Positions 34,202 to 42,333 of a stretch of 64,000 nt of DNA are shown here, one piece after another. Source of the stretch: Paenibacillus_S sp043945595 (GTDB lineage: Bacteria > Bacillota > Bacilli > Paenibacillales > NBRC-103111); contig NZ_JBIFNP010000001.1 of NCBI RefSeq assembly GCF_043945595.1, positions 4,526,001 through 4,590,000 of the forward strand. Reading direction: 5' to 3'. Position numbers and translations under genes: made by a program. The notes beneath the pieces are model-generated. The model searched no databases. It was given only the letters and a program-made list of their open reading frames with translations, and was not told the DNA's origin. Numbering within the stretch: the first letter of the stretch is position 1; each line of letters opens with the position of its first letter.

Positions 34202-35116
34202 TCAGGCATCCTTGAAGTCCAATCCAGCTTTCACCCGGCGAGGTAACCGCAACTTCAAGTTCGTGATCGCGACACCGGCCAAAATCAGCACCCCGCCTCC
34301 CAGTTGCGCAAGCATGATCGGATCGCCCAGCACAAAATGGCTGACGATGATGGCGATGAATGGCGGGATGTTCATAAACATAGCGCTCATGGATGGCCCG
34401 GCGACCGCAATGCCCTGATTCCACCAGAAGCCCGCCAGTCCTTGGCCGATAACGGCAACGCAGACAAGTAATACCCATGTAAATACCCGATGGCTGGCGT
34501 GCATGCCGCCGTTCAGCGCTTCAATTCCAACAGCAGGCGACATGAGAATTGTGCCAATCACCGTGGAGTAGATCGTTACCTCGTACGAAGTCATCACCGC
34601 CGTCAACTTACGGATGAACAGCAGGCTTACCGACATGCCCAGCATCGCGACAAGCAAATACACATCGCCATGGGAGATGCCCAACTGTTTGCCCCCGTAT
34701 AGGACAATGCAGACGACGCCGATAAGCGCCACGATGGCTCCGACCAGCTTCTGCTTGGTGATAACCTCCTTGAGGAATACACGCGACAGCAGCGTCGTCG
34801 CGATCGGGGCAAGCGCGATGATTAGGGCGGCATTACCTGCTGTCGACTCCTGCAGCCCGGTAAAATAAAACAATTGGTTGATAAGCGTACCAGTAATACC
34901 GGCCATCAGCAGCAAACCCCACTCACGTTTCTTCGGCCGCCGAATCGATTTATTAATGGCAACCACCGAAATGAGGAAAATCGACATGACCACTAAACGC
35001 GCGAATGAAAGAAAAATCGGCGAGAAATCGCGCAGCATATACGCGCTCGCCACATAGTTGCCTCCCCAGAGCAGAGAGACGCCCCATAGTTTAAGAAATA
35101 CTGTTCGATCTGGCAT
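34202..35116 (-). CDS. EamA/DMT-family transporter
   Basis: The 304-residue membrane protein has ten segments in two EamA repeats: LWGVSLLWGGNYVASAYMLR at the start of the first, and TSYEVTIYSTVIGTILMSPA leading into the second. NQLFYFTGLQESTAGNAALI is the conserved segment that ends repeat 1. The family exports or imports amino acids and other metabolites (RhaT, YdcZ and PecM relatives). ATG 35116 is chosen because AAGGAG lies 9 nt upstream. No operon partner. Confidence 0.85.
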   Translation of the reverse strand: MPDRTVFLKLWGVSLLWGGNYVASAYMLRDFSPIFLSFARLVVMSIFLISVVAINKSIRRPKKREWGLLLMAGITGTLINQLFYFTGLQESTAGNAALIIALAPIATTLLSRVFLKEVITKQKLVGAIVALIGVVCIVLYGGKQLGISHGDVYLLVAMLGMSVSLLFIRKLTAVMTSYEVTIYSTVIGTILMSPAVGIEALNGGMHASHRVFTWVLLVCVAVIGQGLAGFWWNQGIAVAGPSMSAMFMNIPPFIAIIVSHFVLGDPIMLAQLGGGVLILAGVAITNLKLRLPRRVKAGLDFKDA

Positions 35117-35356
35117 GAAATGATTCTCCTTGACGTCCAATTAGATAAGATAGCGATAGCCCCCGCATCCGCTGATTCATTGCATTTGCATGCAAAAGCC
35201 GCTCTGCGAAACCTGCGGGGTCCTACAATTAGAAAACTTCCAAGCCTGGTCCAGCATCTCCTTCACCTTTAACACTCAGCACCAATTTTATCATACTCTA
35301 TTATCTACGCAATCTGCACTATCGTTTAACGCGGCTATTTTATGATTGTAACACCA

Positions 35357-35701
35357 CTATACTTTAAATCCTTCAACATCTAAGTCAAAAGAGTGATATT
35401 TCATGGATTTGTTAATGATCCAATGCTCAAAAGGAATCACCTGCGGACGAAATTTTATAATTAGAATATCTAGTCCCGTTTCTTCTTTAGCTTCTCGTGT
35501 GGCAGTTACCTCGAACGTTTCCCCACTCTCACAGCTACCCTTCGGTAAACTCCAACCATGCTTGTCACGAACTAATAACACAGCTTTATTTTTAATTATT
35601 AAAATTCCTGCTGCAAGTAAATGTGATTGATTTTTCATTGCGCGAAACTTGATACGTTTGCAGTACATAAAATGGTATCGCTCGCTGGTGGGAATCATCA
35701 T
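35357..35701 (-). CDS. Small Nudix hydrolase, probably truncated
   Basis: The 114-residue protein has a complete Nudix box: GSCESGETFEVTATREAKEE, then TGLD, which binds Mg2+ for hydrolysis of a nucleoside diphosphate-X bond. The preceding strand LLAAGILIIKNKAVLLVRDK is typical. The protein stops about 35 residues after the box, shorter than usual (130-150), and no continuation was found in other frames downstream. The start codon overlaps the stop of the upstream acetyltransferase gene (TAATG), which favours ATG 35701 through translational coupling. Confidence 0.7.
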   Translation of the reverse strand: MMIPTSERYHFMYCKRIKFRAMKNQSHLLAAGILIIKNKAVLLVRDKHGWSLPKGSCESGETFEVTATREAKEETGLDILIIKFRPQVIPFEHWIINKSMKYHSFDLDVEGFKV

Positions 35702-36105
35702 TAGTAATCATTGATCAATAAATAGTCCAGAATAGTATGGTTCCCCCCTCCATCTCCATCTTCCTCGACGTAGTCTGAATCTGGTTCGCCGCCATTTTTC
35801 AAAATTGTTTTTTCAGAAGCAGTGTTAAGTTCGTCGCAAACAACTAGAGCTTTTTTGATTCCTAACTCTTTTGCTTTCTTCAATGATAATGCTAATAATT
35901 GACTTGCATAGCCTTTTCTTCTCTCTTTTGGCCGGATTCCATATCCAATATGTCCGCCACAATTAAGCAGTTTTTCAGTTAAGCGATGTCTAATGTTAAC
36001 AGCACCAACCACCTTATGGTCGACAACTAACCAAAATGTAGAATCGGGAACCCAGTTTTCAGGTAAATTTTCTCCTCTTTCATTATTCAGCAGGAATTGA
36101 ATCAT
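35701..36105 (-). pseudogene. GNAT acetyltransferase lacking its N-terminus
   Basis: The core reads WVPDSTFWLVVDHKVVGAVN, IRHRLTEKLLNCGGHIGYGI and RPKERRKGYASQLLALSLKK. It carries the acetyl-CoA-binding RxxGxA-type loop (RRKGYA), then LVVCDELNTASEKTILKNGG. GNATs of this type are about 170 residues long and start RPT.DLKEEY. Just upstream in another frame (about 36105-36160) the sequence VRPTVDLKEEYPSYDSIPAE can be read. An internal deletion of roughly 40 codons with a frame change therefore seems to have removed the segment between EEYPS and MIQFLL. What remains can still be translated from 36105 but is probably non-functional. Confidence 0.65.
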
Positions 36106-36213
36106 AGCTTGGATATTCTTCCTTCAAATCGACTGTTGGCCTGACTAAAGATATACATACGCCCATTTACTCATCCTCCAGACAGCGCCACGCCTGTTTC
36201 ACCATACTTTCAC

Positions 36214-37209
36214 TTACATCCGCTGGACCAGCCTGCGCGAAGCATCCCAACGCCATCCTAATGGATGCCCTTTAAATCGGAAGCCTCCGTACCAAGCATT
36301 CATTTCCTTTACCTCTGCCCAATCCTTTTCACCAGCCAGCACTTTTCGCCCCAGCTCCGTTAGAGTAATGACACAATCACGGAATGACGGTACTGAATTT
36401 GTGAAGTCGGGAAAATCCGTAGCCCCTTGGACATGCAATAACGCGTATGGCTCTTCCGACATATTCGCTAAGTGGTACCAATATTCCAAGTCACCCATGC
36501 CCAAATCATTCAACTCGTTTCCCGCCTGCTCGAATAATTTGTATGGAGAGCTTACTCCTGAAGCGACAAGCTCTAAAGTGCTTCGCTCGATCATCCCAAG
36601 ACCATTGTAAGTGGAGGGCAGCCGGGATAAATGAGCCTCAAATGCAGCTCTTGCGAAAGGGAGCGCCGACATATCTTCCTGAAGGAATTCAATGTGCTTC
36701 TCCAGCTCTGGCGAGGTATAGGCCTCCCACCATTTGCTCCCCAGCTCGAGCTCCCGGCGCCCAATCGGCCGCCAAGTTCCCATCAGAGCCTCTAATTGCT
36801 TGGGAGTAAGCTGACCCAGGCCGCGAAATAATTCGATTCCGGGGTAAGCCCCGATGCATAGCAGGCTCAATTTCGTTTTACCTATCGGCTGCTTTGCAAA
36901 CCAGTTGAGCAAATAACACAGCATCGTCTGGTCGAACAGATCGTGCTCAAACCATAATACAATCTCTTCGTACTTCTGGAATTGTTGTAATTTGTTCTCT
37001 TGGTTCTCGCAAGTGGAGATATAGTCTGCCGGAGGAATATTCAGAATATGCTCCAGATCATGCGCTCTTACGGATCGGTTGTTTTCCCCAGCCATATCGC
37101 TGAATACCGGTCCAATGGAATACACTTCTCTCCACACGAATAGATCTCCTTGAATTCCCGCTTGCTTTAGCTTATCTCCCACCGAATCTCCATTTACAAT
37201 ATGCAGCAT
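36214..37209 (-). CDS. DUF1835-domain protein
   Basis: The 331-residue protein has an N-terminal domain MLHIVNGDSVGDKLKQAGIQ followed by DLFVWREVYSIGPV and IVLWFEHDLFDQTMLCYLLN. These are the hallmark strings of DUF1835 (HxVNGDS...W.D....GP...WFEHDLYDQ). The C-terminal half contains a predicted winged-helix-like segment (GMIERSTLELVASG, SVPSFRDCVITLTELGRKVL) as in DUF3658-type tails. The function is unknown. GGAGGGA precedes the ATG at 37209. Intact, stand-alone gene. Confidence 0.8.
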   Translation of the reverse strand: MLHIVNGDSVGDKLKQAGIQGDLFVWREVYSIGPVFSDMAGENNRSVRAHDLEHILNIPPADYISTCENQENKLQQFQKYEEIVLWFEHDLFDQTMLCYLLNWFAKQPIGKTKLSLLCIGAYPGIELFRGLGQLTPKQLEALMGTWRPIGRRELELGSKWWEAYTSPELEKHIEFLQEDMSALPFARAAFEAHLSRLPSTYNGLGMIERSTLELVASGVSSPYKLFEQAGNELNDLGMGDLEYWYHLANMSEEPYALLHVQGATDFPDFTNSVPSFRDCVITLTELGRKVLAGEKDWAEVKEMNAWYGGFRFKGHPLGWRWDASRRLVQRM

Positions 37210-37383
37210 TCCTGTCCCTCCTTCATCCTTGTTTTTATATGGAGGCCGCCGTTTCTTGTCGGCAGCCTCGTTTTGTTAGATTCATGCTTGCATATAACTG
37301 TTGCTCATCCGTATATTCGAACCTTCCACTTACCCCTTGATGCAGAGACGTCACCGCGTCCCGCCAGCTGCGTCATCATTATT

Positions 37384-37953
37384 TTATTGTACGTTGATGT
37401 TCTTAATGATTTTGGCAGGATTCCCTCCTACGACGACATTGTCGGGAACGTCTTTGGTCACTACGGCTCCGGAAGCAATAACCACATGATCACCGACGGT
37501 AACGCCTGGATTGATTACTGCTCTTCCGCCTATCCAGACATTGTTCCCCATCGTCACAGGCTTCCCGAATTCTGCACCGGCAGCTCGTTCCAAAGGATCA
37601 AGCGGGTGAGTGGCTGTATAAATATGTACGCCTGGTCCCACAAAACAATTTTCACCAAAACGGACTTCGCATACGTCCAAAATCACACAGTCAAAGTTAG
37701 CATAAAAGTTGTTGCCTGCATGGATATTATAGCCGTAGTCACAACGAAACGTCGGTTCGATATATATGCTTTTTCCCGTTGAACCGAAAAGCTCTTTGAG
37801 AAGTTCAACCCGTTTATCATAATCCGTTTCTACGGTTTGATTGAACAATCGCGTCAATTTCCTGGCATTTTCTCTATCTCTTGTTAATTGCGGATCGGAT
37901 GCTAAGTACAGCTCTCCAGCTAACATCTTTTGCTTCTCGGATTTAATTTCCAT
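37384..37953 (-). CDS. maa: Maltose/galactoside O-acetyltransferase (LbH family)
   Basis: The 189-residue protein has the N-terminal Maa domain (EKQKMLAGELYLASDPQLTR). A left-handed beta-helix of hexapeptide repeats follows (IYIEPTFRCDYGYNIHAGNN, VRFGENCFVGPGVHIYTATH, VTMGNNVWIGGRAVINPGVT, VVIASGAVVTKDVPDNVVVG). The catalytic His is in TATHPLD. It transfers acetyl from acetyl-CoA to the 6-hydroxyl of a sugar, thought to detoxify non-metabolisable sugars. AAAGGATG lies before the ATG. Confidence 0.88.
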   Translation of the reverse strand: MEIKSEKQKMLAGELYLASDPQLTRDRENARKLTRLFNQTVETDYDKRVELLKELFGSTGKSIYIEPTFRCDYGYNIHAGNNFYANFDCVILDVCEVRFGENCFVGPGVHIYTATHPLDPLERAAGAEFGKPVTMGNNVWIGGRAVINPGVTVGDHVVIASGAVVTKDVPDNVVVGGNPAKIIKNINVQ

Positions 37954-37990
37954 GCATTACATCCTTTCATATAGAAGCTGTATTCATGAA

Positions 37991-38194
37991 TCACTTCTTT
38001 TTCCTTGCAAGGAACAAAGCAGCAACCTGAGGCTTTAGTATAGTTCCACCATAGTCTTCAATTGTACTTTTTATACTTTGAAACAGCTCTTTCTTTACAT
38101 GGTCTAAGATATATATTGGAATATAAAATAAAACTCCCGTCCCCATAAAGGACGAGAGTAAAGCTGTTAATGGAATATAATGGATATGCCTCAA
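37991..38194 (-). pseudogene. Possible C-terminal gene fragment (67 codons)
   Basis: The reading frame ends LDHVKKELFQSIKSTIEDYG then GTILKPQVAALFLARKKK, which looks like a genuine protein C-terminus; it vaguely resembles a SAM-methyltransferase tail. Its upstream half overlaps the terminator hairpin at 38133-38159, and no ribosome site precedes the ATG. I read it as a remnant, not a working gene. Confidence 0.25.
38133..38159 (-). terminator. Terminator of the PrmC-like gene
   Basis: The stem ACTCTCGTCC/GGACGGGAGT (one mismatch) is followed by TTTATTTTA on the minus strand, 80 nt after the methyltransferase stop. Confidence 0.7.
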
Positions 38195-38241
38195 ATAATA
38201 ACATGGATGAAACGCCAGAACAATACTTTTTCTCGACTTGC

Positions 38242-39036
38242 TTAGAGCGATCGGATCCCTATGACAACGTTAGCGTCCAGCTCCTCGGATCGAACCCAGG
38301 ATACGAGCAGCCCGGACTGAGCAAAGAGTTCGACAGCTAATGGCGCCTGCCTCTCGCCGGTTTCGATGAGCAGGCAGCCTCCCGGTACAAGCCATAGAGG
38401 GGCTTCAGCCGCTATTCTTCGGTGGATATCAAGACCATCGGTTCCTCCATCCAACGCGATCCTTGCCTCGTGGATTCGGGCCTCCGTGGGCATCCGTTTT
38501 ATGGCGTCCGTAGGTACGTAGGGGGCATTAGCGACAATAACGTTGACACGGTTATACAGCTGCGGAGGCAGCGGCCGGAAGAGATCCCCTTCATACACAT
38601 AGCCTTTGTCTAAATGAATATTACGGCGGGCGCATCGGGCTGCGGCAGGGTCGATATCAACCGCGTGCAATTCAATCTGCCCCTTGGAAGCCGCTAAGGC
38701 GGCGCTTAAAGCTCCCGATCCGCAGCACAGGTCAACGACGACGTCTCCCGGCTGAATGAGAGCCGCGGCCTGCCGAACAAGAAACTCGGTTCGTGGCCGA
38801 GGCACGAAAACTCCGGGCTCCAGCTCAATTCGCAATCCGCAAAATTCCGCCCATCCGATAATGTGCTCAAGGGGGAATCCGGCAGCTCTCCGGTCGACCC
38901 GTTCGGCCAGCTCGGCAGCATCCCGTGAAGAAGCTATAAGCAGCCGGGCCTCATCCTCAGCAAAAACACAGCCGGCCGCGCGAAGCTTCCGGACAACCGA
39001 ACCCCAAACGGTACTTTCATCCTCGCGATAATTCAC
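38242..39036 (-). CDS. PrmC-related protein-glutamine N5-methyltransferase
   Basis: The 264-residue class I SAM methyltransferase has the N-terminal helical domain of the PrmC/HemK family (VWGSVVRKLRAAGCVFAEDE, PLEHIIGWAEFCGLRIELEP) and the signature GVFVPRPRTEFLV. Motif I is VVDLCCGSGALSAAL. The active-site motif is NAPYVP where classical PrmC has NPPY. The NAPYVP form is typical of the 'putative protein N(5)-glutamine methyltransferase' subfamily (PrmC_rel). A second PrmC for release factors is therefore expected elsewhere in the genome. The GTG start at 39036 has only a weak AGG ribosome site. Confidence 0.8.
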   Translation of the reverse strand: MNYREDESTVWGSVVRKLRAAGCVFAEDEARLLIASSRDAAELAERVDRRAAGFPLEHIIGWAEFCGLRIELEPGVFVPRPRTEFLVRQAAALIQPGDVVVDLCCGSGALSAALAASKGQIELHAVDIDPAAARCARRNIHLDKGYVYEGDLFRPLPPQLYNRVNVIVANAPYVPTDAIKRMPTEARIHEARIALDGGTDGLDIHRRIAAEAPLWLVPGGCLLIETGERQAPLAVELFAQSGLLVSWVRSEELDANVVIGIRSL

Positions 39037-39161
39037 ATATCAACCTACTTTGGCATTGGATTTGATATAATCATTAATACCAGTCTATAGGTTATCGCGG
39101 TTTTTTAACAAGTAAGAATCTCTTATAGCCAAACGATCCGAGCATTTCATCGTATTCCTAT

Positions 39162-40568
39162 TTACTTGCTAAACACCTTACCGGGATTATCCGGCGTGAA
39201 GTCCGGATACTGTACCCGCTTCGTTTTGCCGTCTGCAACGGCTTTATCCAGCGCTGCATTGTAACGCTGATTCAGGTCGGCGAGACCTTTGTCCGCATCC
39301 AATGCGCCCATAATGATCGCGTTCATGATGAAATACATGTCGTTGCCCTCCGGCTTCACATTGGTCGGCACCGGCGGCCACACCTTATCCTTGTCGTCGA
39401 ACTGGAGACTCGGCTTTTGCTGAATGATCTCCGGCTGCTTCGCTTTGGACAGAATCGAAGGCACCATGACCAGGCCGAGCCCTTTTTCATGATAGCCTGC
39501 GAGCACTTCATCGCTGTACAGGTACTTCATGACCTTCCAGGCTTGATCCGGATTTTTCGTTTTCGCATTCATCAAGAACCAGCGGCCGGCCAAATAAATA
39601 TTTTGCGAGCCCTTCACACCGTCAATGGTAGGCAGCGGAGCGACGTCCCAATTCTCCTTCGTCTGGAATTGGTTCTGATAGACGCCCGGCTCGGAATGCG
39701 TCCAGGAAATGTACATGCCGATTTTGCCGGCGGCGAATTGCGTGCGAAGCGGATCGATATCCAGGGAACCCGAGCCCGGGAAGGCCGCGTTGGAGGTGAA
39801 GATCTCCTTGTACGCATTCAGAATCGGCTTGTAGCCGGTAAAGTCGTATTTGCCGGTTTTGAAGTCATAGCCGGACTCCACGCCTCCGCTGCGCATCATA
39901 ATGAAGTCAATCGAGCGCTGCAGCGCGGAGGACGGGCTTTTCAAATTTGCCGCAAAGCCGTAAATGCCCTGGCCCTTCAGCTTGTCGGAAATTTGCTTGG
40001 CGTCCTTCACCATCTCGTCCAAGGTGGCCGGAGGTCCGGCGATCCCCGCTTTCTCGAAAATCCCTTTATTGTAATACAGTCGCGGCGTCGTTCCTACGGC
40101 AGGCAGCGAGTAAATTTTGCCGTCCTGCATGTTGATGCCTTCAATGAAGGCGCCCTCGCCGAAGCGCTGTTTAAATTCCGGTGTCAAATATTTGTCCAGC
40201 GGAGCCAAATCCCCTTTGGGCAGATGGTCCGTGTAAGCGGTGGAGCCGTCGAAGAAGACATCCGGACCCTCGTTCGTTGCCAGCGCGATATCGAGCGACT
40301 GCGTGAAGTTCTCGGAATACACTTGGTATTCGGCTTCAATGTTATCCTTGTTTTCTTTATTGAACTTGTCCAGCGCCGCTTTCATATAATCCTGATCGTG
40401 GCGGTTGATCGTCCATACTTTAATCTTCGTTTTGGCTGCCGATTTCGTCTCGGAGCCCCCTGCTGTCGTAGCGGAAGCGGCATTCTTGTCGCTTGGTGCG
40501 GTCGAGCAGCCTGCCAGAAGGGACAAGGTCAAGGCTCCGGCTACAAGACCGGTTACGGTTGGTTTCAT
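39162..40568 (-). CDS. CUT1 sugar-binding lipoprotein of the third transporter
   Basis: The 468-residue extracellular binding protein has lipobox LLAGC, then a Ser/Thr/Ala linker and KIKVWTINRHDQDYMKAALD. The middle has PAVGTTPRLYYNKGIFEKAG, and GMYISWTHSEPGVYQNQF is part of the C-terminal lobe. It is last of a run in one direction: rhamnosidase, two permeases, kinase, regulator, binding protein. It has its own cre-like site upstream (40594-40607), so it may be transcribed separately at a higher level. The ligand is plausibly a rhamnose-containing oligosaccharide because of the rhamnosidase in the cluster; this is inference. Confidence 0.86.
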   Translation of the reverse strand: MKPTVTGLVAGALTLSLLAGCSTAPSDKNAASATTAGGSETKSAAKTKIKVWTINRHDQDYMKAALDKFNKENKDNIEAEYQVYSENFTQSLDIALATNEGPDVFFDGSTAYTDHLPKGDLAPLDKYLTPEFKQRFGEGAFIEGINMQDGKIYSLPAVGTTPRLYYNKGIFEKAGIAGPPATLDEMVKDAKQISDKLKGQGIYGFAANLKSPSSALQRSIDFIMMRSGGVESGYDFKTGKYDFTGYKPILNAYKEIFTSNAAFPGSGSLDIDPLRTQFAAGKIGMYISWTHSEPGVYQNQFQTKENWDVAPLPTIDGVKGSQNIYLAGRWFLMNAKTKNPDQAWKVMKYLYSDEVLAGYHEKGLGLVMVPSILSKAKQPEIIQQKPSLQFDDKDKVWPPVPTNVKPEGNDMYFIMNAIIMGALDADKGLADLNQRYNAALDKAVADGKTKRVQYPDFTPDNPGKVFSK

Positions 40569-40593
40569 TCTGTGATCACCCTTTTGTTATTTT

Positions 40594-40607
40594 TGAAAAC
40601 CCTTTCA
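40594..40607 (-). promoter_or_regulatory. cre-like CcpA site upstream of the binding-protein gene
   Basis: The minus strand reads TGAAAGGGTTTTCA, 13 of 14 matches to TGWAARCGYTWNCW, with the central C replaced by G. It lies 26 nt upstream of the ATG. Confidence 0.5.
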
Positions 40608-40707
40608 AACCTACAAGCTTAGTGTATCAGTCCCAGGTTCCGTTTCTGAATCCAAAATCCACAGATTTCATGTTCAGATTCTGCACATCTTGTTTGCCTC
40701 CGCACGT

Positions 40708-42333
40708 TCAAACGATGCCTTCGGCAAAAGCCTCCCGGTATTCCGTCGGCGTCATCTGATAATATTTCTTGAAGCAGCTGGAAAAATAGCGTTGTTCCTC
40801 ATAGCCTACCTTTTCGGCCACGTCTTGTATTTTCAGCAAAGGGTCGCGCAGCAGCTCCAACGCTTTTTCCATCCGGATGCGGGTTACGTATTCGACGAAC
40901 GACTCCCCGGTTTGCTGCCGGAACAGCTGGCGCAGGTAATTAGGGCTTAAATAAAGCTTGGCGGCGACATCGGCGATGGACAGGCTGCTGTCGGACAAGC
41001 TGTTATCCAGATAAGCTTTGACCTTCTCAATGTACGAAACGCCCTTCTTCTCTTTGCCCTTCGCCATTTCGTCCAGGCATTTGTCCACGAACTGCCCCAT
41101 CCAGCCCTGAAGCGCCGCAGCGTCCTGATGCTGATAAATGTTGAGGTAAGGGTCATACTCCTTGTCCTGAAAAAACAGCCCGAGCCCGATGCCCGACTCC
41201 TCCATCAGATGTATCAGCTTCATCGCCAGCTCCATCACGGACATTTTGACCCAGTGCGGATTGGTCCCCGACAGCGAGGCAAAATAGCCGAACAGCTGAC
41301 CGATAACGTGATGAGCGGCTTCGCGTTCCAGCAGCTTCACCTGCAGCAGCAGCTCATCGTACAAACGGTCGGTTTGCAGGACGCCGGGGACGATGGACGT
41401 TGAAATCTCCTCATAGTGAACCAGGACGCGTGAGGTCAGGGAGAAATGGTACAGCATCGCCTCTTCCGCCTCCTGATAGGAAGCTCCGGCTTCGTGCAGC
41501 TCGGCGTAAAGCTGGCCGGCCGCAATTTTGGCATCCACCTGCACCGTTTTCTGCAAAGCATGGCCAAGCTGCATCAGGTACTGGTCGAGCGCCTTGAAGC
41601 AGCTATCTTTCGCGGCTCCGCCGTACCCTAGCAGCAGCACAAGCTCATCATCATTCATATAAAAAGGATGCAGCTCCATCCGGATCCGGCCGTTCGCACC
41701 TCTCAGATCTTCGGCCAAGGCGGCGGCCATCACTTCGGTTTCCTGCCGGTTCGCTTCCGGCTTCCTCCGCATCTTGACGAGGGCGACGCCATAGTAATCC
41801 GCCTGGAACTGAAGCCCCAGCGCCTTCGCCTGCTCGTCCACCGCTTCGCTGCCGAGCCCGCCGGATACTAGCTGCCGGTAAAACCGCTCCTTGTAGAGCG
41901 TCCGGCTTTGCGCAATCTGCTGCTGAAGATCCTCCAGGCTCCGCTTCAAGCCCTGCTTCCGGTTCAGCTCCGCTACCGCCTGGTTCAGCCGTTCGGCCAG
42001 CGCGTCCGATTCGACCGGCTTTAACAAATAGTCCTGCACCCCAAGCTTCAGCCCTTTCTGGGCATATTCGAAATCGTCATAGCCGCTGATAACGAGCACC
42101 ACGACGTCCGGATTGTCGCATTTCAGCTGCTCGACGAATTCCAGCCCGCCCATCCGCGGCATCTGAATATCCGTAATGACCACATCGGGCACGTAATTGA
42201 GCGCCAAAGCTAAAGCTTCCTCCCCGTCCTTGGCGGTATAGATCGACTCGAAGACAGGACAGTGCTTGCGCGCCATTCGTTCGATGCCTTCGCGGATCAC
42301 CGACTCATCATCGACAATTAACAGTTTATACAT
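40708..42333 (-). CDS. YesN-type response regulator (REC + AraC HTH)
   Basis: The 541-residue protein opens with the receiver domain MYKLLIVDDESVIREGIERM. The phospho-acceptor Asp is in PDVVITDIQMPRMGG and the receiver Lys in GVQDYLLKPVESDA. A long middle region (about 130-430) with coiled coil ELNRKQGLKRSLEDLQQQIA follows. The AraC DNA-binding pair is at the C-terminus (LSIADVAAKLYLSPNYLRQL and IQDVAEKVGYEEQRYFSSCF). It overlaps the end of the kinase gene by 8 nt. It should regulate the flanking CUT1 and rhamnosidase genes. Confidence 0.9.
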   Translation of the reverse strand: MYKLLIVDDESVIREGIERMARKHCPVFESIYTAKDGEEALALALNYVPDVVITDIQMPRMGGLEFVEQLKCDNPDVVVLVISGYDDFEYAQKGLKLGVQDYLLKPVESDALAERLNQAVAELNRKQGLKRSLEDLQQQIAQSRTLYKERFYRQLVSGGLGSEAVDEQAKALGLQFQADYYGVALVKMRRKPEANRQETEVMAAALAEDLRGANGRIRMELHPFYMNDDELVLLLGYGGAAKDSCFKALDQYLMQLGHALQKTVQVDAKIAAGQLYAELHEAGASYQEAEEAMLYHFSLTSRVLVHYEEISTSIVPGVLQTDRLYDELLLQVKLLEREAAHHVIGQLFGYFASLSGTNPHWVKMSVMELAMKLIHLMEESGIGLGLFFQDKEYDPYLNIYQHQDAAALQGWMGQFVDKCLDEMAKGKEKKGVSYIEKVKAYLDNSLSDSSLSIADVAAKLYLSPNYLRQLFRQQTGESFVEYVTRIRMEKALELLRDPLLKIQDVAEKVGYEEQRYFSSCFKKYYQMTPTEYREAFAEGIV

